Program-made: the position numbers and the translations under genes
NCBI RefSeq assembly: GCF_002900365.1
Contig: NZ_CP025979.1
Span: 2,604,001 to 2,668,000 of the forward strand
Length of the DNA: 64,000 bases
Direction of reading: 5' to 3'
Source: Escherichia marmotae
GTDB taxonomy: Bacteria > Pseudomonadota > Gammaproteobacteria > Enterobacterales > Enterobacteriaceae
The notes under the pieces: generated by a model
Database searches by the model: none
What the model saw: only the letters and a program-made list of their open reading frames with translations
Told to the model about the DNA's origin: nothing
Shown: positions 57,519-64,000 of the stretch, one piece after another
Layout: each line of letters starts with the position of its first letter
How positions within the stretch are numbered: position 1 is the first letter of the stretch

Positions 57519-58070
57519 TTATTTCGTTGTACCCACAGGTTCAGTGGTTTCATTATTACCTGGCGCAGTAGCTGGCGCATCGCCACTATTCTTATTGTCA
57601 TCGCCTTTACTACCGTAAAGGAACTGACCAATGAGATCTTCCAGCACCATCGCAGACTTGGTGTCCTGAATTGTATCGCCATCCTTCAGGATAGCAGTAC
57701 CCAGTTCGGGATCTTCAAAACCGACGTTTAACGCCAGATATTGCTCCCCAAGCAGACCGGAAGTACGAATGCTCAGCGAACTGGTGTCAGGAATGTGGTT
57801 ATAACGTTGTTCAATTTCCAGCGTCACGCGTGGCAAATAGGTTTTTGGATCCAGCGTAATATCTGCCACCCGACCGACTACAACGCCACCAATACTAACC
57901 GGAGAGCGCGCTTTCAGACCGCCGATGTTATCGAACGTCGCATAGAGCGTGTAGGTTGGTTCAGTACGTATTGACGTCACGTTTGCCGCCTTCAGGCAAA
58001 CAAACAGCGCCGCCAGCAGTGCTGCTAATAAAAAGATTCCCACCCAAATTTCATTTTTTTTCGTTTGCAT
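57519..58070 (-). CDS. mlaD: MlaD, MCE-domain ring protein
   Basis: 183 residues from MQTKKNEIWVG; five upstream residues are rejected. One N-terminal membrane segment (GIFLLAALLAALFVCLKAA) and one MCE domain (YTLYATFDNIGGLKARSPV ... SGLLGEQYLALNVG) that forms a periplasmic hexamer with a lipid pore. Ends in a low-complexity tail. 4 bp after mlaE. Confidence 0.97.
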   Translation of the reverse strand: MQTKKNEIWVGIFLLAALLAALFVCLKAANVTSIRTEPTYTLYATFDNIGGLKARSPVSIGGVVVGRVADITLDPKTYLPRVTLEIEQRYNHIPDTSSLSIRTSGLLGEQYLALNVGFEDPELGTAILKDGDTIQDTKSAMVLEDLIGQFLYGSKGDDNKNSGDAPATAPGNNETTEPVGTTK

Positions 58071-58074
58071 GAAC

Positions 58075-58857
58075 TCAATTCCCAAACATCAATGCGGTCA
58101 GCACAAAATCCAGCCCCAGAACAGCCAGAGACGAGTGGACAACGGTGCGAGTGGTGGCCCGGCTAATCCCGGCAGAAGTCGGGATAGCGTCGTAACCGTT
58201 AAACAACGAAATCCACGTCACCGTAATGGCGAACACCACGCTCTTAATCAGACAGTTGACCAAATCCATACGCCAGTCGACGGCGTTTTGCATTGCCGAC
58301 CAGAAGAATCCGCTATCAATACCTTTCCAGCTAACGCCGACCAATGATCCGCCCCAGATCCCCACGGCGACGAAAATAATCGTCAGCAACGGCAATGAAA
58401 TAACCCCAGCCCAGAAACGTGGAGAAATAACCCGACGCAGCGGATCGACCGCCATCATCTCCATACTGGAGAGTTGTTCTGTGGCGCGCATCAAACCAAT
58501 TTCAGCAGTTAACGCCGAACCGGCGCGTCCGGCAAACAGCAACGCGGCAACCACCGGCCCCAGTTCACGCAGCAGCGATAACGCCACCAGCATCCCCAGA
58601 CTGGTTTCCGCACTATAGGTGGTCAGAACCAGATAACCTTGTAGACCCAGCACCATTCCGATGAATACGCCAGAAACCACAATAATCAGCATCGACAGGA
58701 CGCCGACATTATAGAGCTGACGCACCAGCAGCGGCGCGTGTTTACGAAATTCCGGTTTGCCGACCAGCGCATTGAATAACATTAACCCGGCCCGCCCGAA
58801 CGTTCTCAGGGTTTTAATCCCTTTATGTCCAAGCGACGCCAGCGCATTTAACAGCAT
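58075..58857 (-). CDS. mlaE: MlaE, Mla transporter permease
   Basis: 260 residues, five or six membrane segments, with the MlaE-family signature ELGPVVAALLFAGRAGSALT and EQLSSMEMMAVDPLRRVISP. Forms the membrane part of MlaFEDB. 7 bp after mlaF. Confidence 0.97.
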   Translation of the reverse strand: MLLNALASLGHKGIKTLRTFGRAGLMLFNALVGKPEFRKHAPLLVRQLYNVGVLSMLIIVVSGVFIGMVLGLQGYLVLTTYSAETSLGMLVALSLLRELGPVVAALLFAGRAGSALTAEIGLMRATEQLSSMEMMAVDPLRRVISPRFWAGVISLPLLTIIFVAVGIWGGSLVGVSWKGIDSGFFWSAMQNAVDWRMDLVNCLIKSVVFAITVTWISLFNGYDAIPTSAGISRATTRTVVHSSLAVLGLDFVLTALMFGN

Positions 58858-58864
58858 GAGTGGC

Positions 58865-59674
58865 TTAACTCCCTGGTAAAAGATCAGCGTGATAATCGCC
58901 GGCAGGATAGCGGAACGGAACAGGCCCGTCAGCTATCCCGTCCAGAAACTGACGGACACGCGGATCGGGATTCTCCTGCAACGCCTGAGCGCTACCGTGA
59001 GCAACAATCTTTTTGTCCGCCAGAATCCAGGCGTGATCCGCAATACTTAAGACTTCCGGCACATCGTGAGAAACCACCACACAGGTGACGCCCAGCGCGC
59101 TGTTCAGCTCAGAAATCAGCTTCACCAGTACGCCCATAGTGATGGGATCTTGCCCAACAAACGGTTCATCAAACATGATGAGATCTGGCTCCAGGGCAAT
59201 TGCGCGCGCCAGTGCGGCGCGACGAGCCATCCCGCCGGAAAGTTCAGAAGGCATAAGTTTAGCCGCTCCACGCAGCCCCACCGCTTCCAGCTTCATCATT
59301 ACCGTACTATGCAACAATGGTGCGGGGAGCTGGGTGTGTTCGCGCAGTGGATAGGCAACGTTGTCAAATACGTTCATATCGGTGAACAACGCCCCGGACT
59401 GAAACAACATGCTCATGCGTTTACGCACCGTGTACAGGCGCGAACGAGACATCGCCGGAATATTCTCACCATCAAAAAGGATCTCACCGTGATCAGGTGC
59501 GATTTGCCCACCAATCAGTCGGAGTAGCGTCGTTTTACCGATGCCCGATGGCCCCATGATTGCCGTGATCTTCCCTCGCGGCACGGTCAGGGAAATATTA
59601 TCGAAGATGCAGCGATTGCCACGCGTAAAACTGACATCGCGCATATCGACTAAATTCGCCACAGACTGCTCCAT
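58865..59674 (-). CDS. mlaF: MlaF, Mla transporter ATPase
   Basis: 269 residues. ABC ATPase: GPSGIGKTTLL (Walker A), LSGGMARRAALARA (signature), LIMFDEPFVGQDP (Walker B) and SHDVPEVLSIADHA (switch His). The C-terminal tail, known to contact a neighbouring subunit and MlaB, is present. First gene of the operon, divergent from yrbG over 211 bp. Confidence 0.97.
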   Translation of the reverse strand: MEQSVANLVDMRDVSFTRGNRCIFDNISLTVPRGKITAIMGPSGIGKTTLLRLIGGQIAPDHGEILFDGENIPAMSRSRLYTVRKRMSMLFQSGALFTDMNVFDNVAYPLREHTQLPAPLLHSTVMMKLEAVGLRGAAKLMPSELSGGMARRAALARAIALEPDLIMFDEPFVGQDPITMGVLVKLISELNSALGVTCVVVSHDVPEVLSIADHAWILADKKIVAHGSAQALQENPDPRVRQFLDGIADGPVPFRYPAGDYHADLLPGS

Positions 59675-59885
59675 AATTCACCCTTCGTCTTGCGTTGATT
59701 TTTTAAGCATGACGCTCAATTTAACCTTGAACCCAACATATTTACAGAATATTACCCGCCGTGGTTAGCGAAAGCTGGCATTTGTTTTACTTTTTAGCCG
59801 CATAAAGTCAAAATTAAGAATCCATTACGGCTTTCTGAAAATCTTCAGCGGACCGGCGCGAGTATACCTGAAGAAAGGACGTTAG

Positions 59886-60863
59886 ATGCTTTTAGCTACG
59901 GCACTGTTAATTGTTGGTTTACTTTTGGTCGTATACAGTGCCGACCGACTGGTATTTGCCGCTTCCATTCTTTGTCGCACTTTTGGCATTCCACCGCTGA
60001 TCATTGGTATGACCGTAGTCAGTATTGGTACGTCACTTCCAGAGATTATTGTTTCACTTGCCGCGTCGCTGCACGAACAACGAGATTTAGCTGTCGGTAC
60101 GGCGCTTGGCTCAAACATTATCAATATCTTGCTGATCCTCGGTCTGACCGCGCTGGTACGCCCTTTTACCGTCCATTCTGATGTTCTGCGCCGTGAATTC
60201 CCCTTAATGTTATTGGTCAGCGTTGTAGCCGGTTCCGTACTCTATGACGGACAACTTAGCCGCAGCGATGGTATCTTTCTCCTCTTTCTGGCTGTGCTAT
60301 GGCTGCTGTTCATTGTTAAACTTGCACATCAGGCTGAACGTCAGGGAACTGACAGCCTGACCAGGGAGCAACTTGCAGAACTGCCGCGTGAAGGTGGTTT
60401 ACCCGTTGCTTTTTTATGGCTCGGCATTGTACTGATCATCATGCCAGTAGCAACGCGGATGGTGATTGATAACGCTACCGTGCTGGCAAATTACTTTGCC
60501 ATCAGCGAGTTGACTATTGGTCTGACGGCAATCGCTATCGGCACGAGTCTGCCAGAACTGGCAACCGCGATAGCCGGTGTACGCAAAGGTGAGAACGACA
60601 TCGCCGTCGGTAATATCATCGGCGCGAATATTTTTAATATCGTCATCGTGCTGGGTCTACCGGCGCTGATTACCCCAGGGGAGATTAACCCACTGGCGTA
60701 TAGCCGTGACTACAGCGTGATGTTGTTGGTAAGCATTATTTTTGCGTTGCTGTGCTGGCGGCGCTCCCCTCAACCTGGCCGTGGCGTAGGGGTATTATTA
60801 ACAGGCGGATTTATCGTATGGCTGGCGATGTTGTACTGGTTATCGCCAATACTCGTTGAATAA
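59886..60863 (+). CDS. yrbG: YrbG, Ca2+/Na+:H+-antiporter family protein
   Basis: 325 residues, about ten membrane segments in two homologous halves. The two alpha repeats carry GMTVVSIGTSLPEIIVSLAA and GLTAIAIGTSLPELATAIAG, the CaCA exchanger signatures. The ion used by E. coli YrbG is uncertain. It precedes kdsD by 13 bp and is probably co-transcribed. Confidence 0.95.
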   Translation: MLLATALLIVGLLLVVYSADRLVFAASILCRTFGIPPLIIGMTVVSIGTSLPEIIVSLAASLHEQRDLAVGTALGSNIINILLILGLTALVRPFTVHSDVLRREFPLMLLVSVVAGSVLYDGQLSRSDGIFLLFLAVLWLLFIVKLAHQAERQGTDSLTREQLAELPREGGLPVAFLWLGIVLIIMPVATRMVIDNATVLANYFAISELTIGLTAIAIGTSLPELATAIAGVRKGENDIAVGNIIGANIFNIVIVLGLPALITPGEINPLAYSRDYSVMLLVSIIFALLCWRRSPQPGRGVGVLLTGGFIVWLAMLYWLSPILVE

Positions 60864-60876
60864 CTGGAAACGCATT

Positions 60877-61863
60877 ATGTCGCACGTAGAGTTGCAACCG
60901 GGTTTTGACTTTCAGCAAGCAGGTAAAGAAGTCCTGGCGATTGAACGTGAATGCCTGGCGGAGCTTGATCAATACATCAATCAGAATTTCACACTCGCTT
61001 GTGAAAAGATGTTTTGGTGTAAAGGTAAAGTCGTAGTTATGGGGATGGGCAAATCGGGACACATCGGGCGCAAAATGGCAGCCACCTTTGCCAGCACCGG
61101 TACTCCGTCATTTTTCGTCCATCCTGGCGAAGCCGCGCATGGCGATTTAGGCATGGTTACGCCACAAGACGTGGTGATTGCTATCTCTAATTCGGGTGAA
61201 TCCAGTGAAATCGCAGCATTGATTCCGGTGCTTAAGCGTCTTCACGTGCCGTTAATCTGCATTACCGGTCGTCCGGAGAGTAGCATGGCGCGTGCCGCTG
61301 ACGTGCATCTGTGTGTTAAAGTAGCGAAAGAAGCCTGTCCGTTGGGGCTGGCACCGACCAGCAGCACCACCGCCACGCTGGTGATGGGCGATGCTCTGGC
61401 CGTCGCCCTGTTAAAAGCGCGCGGCTTTACCGCCGAAGATTTTGCGCTCTCACATCCCGGCGGCGCACTGGGTCGTAAACTTCTGCTGCGCGTAAGCGAT
61501 ATTATGCATACGGGTGATGAGATCCCGCATGTCAAAAAAACCGCCAGCCTGCGCGATGCATTACTGGAAATTACCCGCAAAAATCTTGGTATGACTGTCA
61601 TTTGCGATGACAATATGATGATTGAAGGCATCTTTACCGACGGTGATTTACGCCGTGTCTTCGATATGGGTGTGGATGTCCGTCAATTAAGCATTGCCGA
61701 TGTGATGACGCCGGGGGGAATCCGCGTGCGCCCTGGCATTCTGGCCGTTGAGGCACTGAACTTAATGCAGTCCCGCCATATCACCTCCGTAATGGTTGCC
61801 GATGGCGACCATTTACTCGGTGTGTTACATATGCATGATTTACTGCGTGCAGGCGTAGTGTAA
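60877..61863 (+). CDS. kdsD: D-arabinose 5-phosphate isomerase
   Basis: 328 residues from MSHVELQPG. Makes D-arabinose-5-phosphate for Kdo. SIS domain (VVVMGMGKSGHIGRKMAATF, ISNSGESSEI, with Lys59-type site) followed by two CBS domains (IMHTGDEIPHVKKTASLRDA, DVMTPGGIRVRPGILAVEAL). Followed by kdsC after 20 bp. Confidence 0.97.
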   Translation: MSHVELQPGFDFQQAGKEVLAIERECLAELDQYINQNFTLACEKMFWCKGKVVVMGMGKSGHIGRKMAATFASTGTPSFFVHPGEAAHGDLGMVTPQDVVIAISNSGESSEIAALIPVLKRLHVPLICITGRPESSMARAADVHLCVKVAKEACPLGLAPTSSTTATLVMGDALAVALLKARGFTAEDFALSHPGGALGRKLLLRVSDIMHTGDEIPHVKKTASLRDALLEITRKNLGMTVICDDNMMIEGIFTDGDLRRVFDMGVDVRQLSIADVMTPGGIRVRPGILAVEALNLMQSRHITSVMVADGDHLLGVLHMHDLLRAGVV

Positions 61864-61883
61864 AGATTCAAGGATAAACAACA

Positions 61884-62450
61884 ATGAGCAAAGCAGGTAC
61901 GTCGCTTGAGACCTGTTACGGCCCTGTCAGCGCCGACGTTATGGCAAAAGCGGAGAACATTCGTCTGCTAATTCTCGACGTCGATGGCGTGCTGTCAGAT
62001 GGCCTGATTTATATGGGCAACAACGGCGAAGAACTTAAAGCGTTCAATGTTCGGGACGGTTATGGCATTCGTTGTGCGCTCACCTCTGATATTGAAGTCG
62101 CCATCATTACCGGGCGAAAGGCTAAACTGGTAGAAGATCGTTGTGCCACATTGGGAATTACCCATTTGTATCAGGGGCAGTCGAACAAACTTATCGCCTT
62201 TAGCGATCTGCTGGAAAAACTGGCGATCGCCCCGGAAAACGTGGCTTACGTTGGGGATGATCTCATCGACTGGCCAGTAATGGAAAAAGTAGGCTTAAGC
62301 GTGGCTGTGGCTGATGCACATCCGCTGTTGATTCCGCGCGCTGATTACGTGACGCGCACTGCTGGTGGTCGTGGCGCAGTTCGTGAAGTTTGCGACTTAT
62401 TACTCCTGGCGCAGGGCAAACTGGATGAAGCCAAAGGGCTATCGATATGA
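61884..62450 (+). CDS. kdsC: 3-deoxy-D-manno-octulosonate 8-phosphate phosphatase
   Basis: 188 residues, HAD superfamily C0 type without cap; DVDGVLSDG (nucleophile Asp), ITGRKAK and YVGDDLIDWPVM motifs. Releases Kdo from its 8-phosphate. Overlaps lptC by 4 bp (ATGA). Confidence 0.97.
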   Translation: MSKAGTSLETCYGPVSADVMAKAENIRLLILDVDGVLSDGLIYMGNNGEELKAFNVRDGYGIRCALTSDIEVAIITGRKAKLVEDRCATLGITHLYQGQSNKLIAFSDLLEKLAIAPENVAYVGDDLIDWPVMEKVGLSVAVADAHPLLIPRADYVTRTAGGRGAVREVCDLLLLAQGKLDEAKGLSI

Positions 62451-63022
62451 GTAAAGCCAGACGTTGGGTTATCATTGTGTTATCACTGGCGGTTCTGGTG
62501 ATGATCGGCATTAACATGACCGAGAAAGACGATACCGCCCAGGTGGTCGTCAACAACAATGATCCCACCTATAAAAGCGAGCATACGGACACACTCGTCT
62601 ATAACCCTGAAGGGGCGCTAAGCTATCGATTGATTGCTCAACACATTGAATATTATTCCGATCAGGCCGTTTCGTGGTTTACGCAACCGGTACTTACCAC
62701 GTTTGATAAGGATAAAATCCCGACATGGTCGGTAAAAGCGGATAAAGCCAAGCTGACTAATGATCGGATGCTCTATTTATATGGACACGTTGAAGTCAAC
62801 GCACTCGTGCCGGACTCTCAACTTCGCAGAATCACGACGGATAACGCGCAGATCAATCTGGTGACGCAGGATGTTACCTCTGAAGACCTCGTCACGTTAT
62901 ACGGAACAACATTTAACTCCAGCGGTCTGAAAATGCGCGGCAACTTACGCAGCAAGAACGCCGAGCTGATTGAAAAGGTTAGAACATCCTATGAAATTCA
63001 AAACAAACAAACTCAGCCTTAA
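62447..63022 (+). CDS. lptC: LptC, LPS transport bitopic protein
   Basis: 191 residues; one N-terminal membrane segment (VIIVLSLAVLVMIGINM) and a periplasmic beta-jellyroll. Takes LPS from LptB2FG to LptA. It overlaps kdsC (4 bp) and lptA (32 bp). Confidence 0.97.
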   Translation: MSKARRWVIIVLSLAVLVMIGINMTEKDDTAQVVVNNNDPTYKSEHTDTLVYNPEGALSYRLIAQHIEYYSDQAVSWFTQPVLTTFDKDKIPTWSVKADKAKLTNDRMLYLYGHVEVNALVPDSQLRRITTDNAQINLVTQDVTSEDLVTLYGTTFNSSGLKMRGNLRSKNAELIEKVRTSYEIQNKQTQP

Positions 63023-63548
63023 TCTTGTGCTTGCCAGCTCACTTCTGGCCGCCAGTATTCCGGCATTTGCCGTTACCGGAGACACTGACCAGCCGATTCA
63101 CATTGAGTCGGATCAGCAATCTCTTGATATGCAAGGCAACGTGGTCACCTTTACCGGTAATGTCATCGTTACCCAGGGCACCATCAAAATTAATGCCGAT
63201 AAAGTGGTCGTTACTCGTCCGGGCGGCGAACAAGGTAAAGAAGTGATTGACGGCTACGGTAAACCGGCAACGTTCTATCAGATGCAGGACAACGGTAAAC
63301 CAGTCGAAGGTCACGCTTCCCAGATGCATTACGAACTGGCGAAAGATTTTGTCATCCTGACCGGTAATGCTTATCTGCAGCAGGTCGATAGCAATATAAC
63401 GGGCGATAAAATTACTTATCTGGTGAAAGAGCAGAAAATGCAGGCTTTCAGCGATAAAGGCAAGCGCGTAACCACCGTTCTGGTGCCGTCGCAGTTGCAG
63501 GACAAAAACAACAAAGGCCAGACCCCGGCGCAGAAGAAGGGTAATTAA
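62991..63548 (+). CDS. lptA: LptA, periplasmic LPS bridge protein
   Basis: 185 residues from MKFKTNKL; seven upstream residues are rejected. Signal peptide cleaved at PAFA-VT, then an OstA beta-jellyroll (QPIHIESDQQSLDMQGNVVT) and a Lys/Gln-rich tail. Polymerises head to tail to bridge the periplasm. lptB starts 6 bp later. Confidence 0.97.
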   Translation: MKFKTNKLSLNLVLASSLLAASIPAFAVTGDTDQPIHIESDQQSLDMQGNVVTFTGNVIVTQGTIKINADKVVVTRPGGEQGKEVIDGYGKPATFYQMQDNGKPVEGHASQMHYELAKDFVILTGNAYLQQVDSNITGDKITYLVKEQKMQAFSDKGKRVTTVLVPSQLQDKNNKGQTPAQKKGN

Positions 63549-63554
63549 TTCGTT

Positions 63555-64000
63555 ATGGCAACATTAACAGCAAAGAACCTTGCAAAAGCCTACAAGGGTC
63601 GCCGCGTGGTGGAAGACGTCAGCCTGACCGTTAACTCCGGGGAAATTGTCGGGCTGCTGGGGCCAAACGGTGCCGGTAAAACCACCACTTTCTATATGGT
63701 CGTCGGTATTGTGCCGCGCGATGCGGGCAACATCATTATTGATGATGACGATATCAGCCTGCTGCCGCTGCATGCGCGCGCGCGTCGCGGTATCGGCTAT
63801 CTGCCGCAGGAAGCTTCAATTTTCCGCCGTCTTAGCGTTTACGATAACCTGATGGCAGTACTGCAAATTCGTGACGATTTATCCGCTGAACAACGTGAAG
63901 ATCGTGCGAACGAATTGATGGAAGAGTTTCACATTGAGCATCTGCGCGACAGCATGGGTCAATCGCTCTCCGGTGGTGAACGCCGTCGTGTAGAAATTGC
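63555..64000 (+). CDS. lptB: LptB, LPS transport ATPase (cut by window edge)
   Basis: First 148 of about 241 residues. ABC ATPase: LLGPNGAGKTTTFYM (Walker A), YLPQEASIFRRL (Q loop) and the signature SLSGGERRRVEI at the very end of the window. Powers LPS extraction from the inner membrane with LptFG. K-12 continues into rpoN next. Confidence 0.96.
   Translation, partial: MATLTAKNLAKAYKGRRVVEDVSLTVNSGEIVGLLGPNGAGKTTTFYMVVGIVPRDAGNIIIDDDDISLLPLHARARRGIGYLPQEASIFRRLSVYDNLMAVLQIRDDLSAEQREDRANELMEEFHIEHLRDSMGQSLSGGERRRVEI

Overview
This is Escherichia coli / Shigella chromosome. Nearly every long gene can be matched by recall to an E. coli K-12 gene with close to identical sequence, and from about 16.4 kb onward the order yraQ...lptB is the K-12 order of the 3.29-3.35 Mb region. 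No database search was run; matches to K-12 are from memory of the families.

Layout. 1-8.2 kb: the type 1 fimbria cluster on the minus strand (fimB, fimE, the invertible promoter fimS, fimA-I-C-D-F-G and the first 110 codons of fimH, cut by the window edge). The 314-bp fimS element is captured in the phase-OFF orientation. 8.2-9.5 kb: the long regulatory region upstream of fimB, with a recognisable NanR (sialic acid) operator, but the nan genes that should follow are gone. 9.5-16.4 kb: an insertion-sequence scar made of an IS66-family element, a leuX tRNA 3'-end attachment-site remnant, an orphan acidic ORF, a broken IS911 with an IS3-type element inside it, and an IS256-family (IS1414/IS285-like) element. 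None of the three complete IS elements has a visible target-site duplication. In K-12 fim and yraQ lie far apart, so this scar is the join of a chromosomal rearrangement.

16.4-64 kb: housekeeping genes. yraQ-yraR-yhbP-yhbQ-yhbS (yhbO missing); ubiT and ubiUV for O2-independent ubiquinone synthesis; yhbW; mtr; the cold-shock/RNA-decay group yrbN-deaD, nlpI, pnp, rpsO; the metY-rimP-nusA-infB-rbfA-truB transcription/translation operon; argG; an AT-rich XRE-type regulator with a frameshift, where K-12 has yhbX; leuU-secG; glmM-folP, ftsH-rlmE; yhbY, greA, dacB; a complete class-C-like group II intron immediately behind the obgE terminator; obgE-yhbE-rpmA-rplU; ispB, sfsB; ibaG-murA; mlaFEDCB; and yrbG-kdsD-kdsC-lptC-lptA-lptB (lptB cut by the window edge).

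How it fits together. The right two thirds concern RNA metabolism, translation and envelope building (UDP-GlcNAc supply by glmM and murA, Kdo synthesis by kdsD/kdsC, LPS transport by lptCAB, phospholipid retrograde transport by mla, PBP4). The left part is a phase-variable adhesin system moved to a new location. The unusual biology lies in the IS scar, the group II intron, the frameshifted XRE gene with its palindromic operator, and the switch state of fimS.
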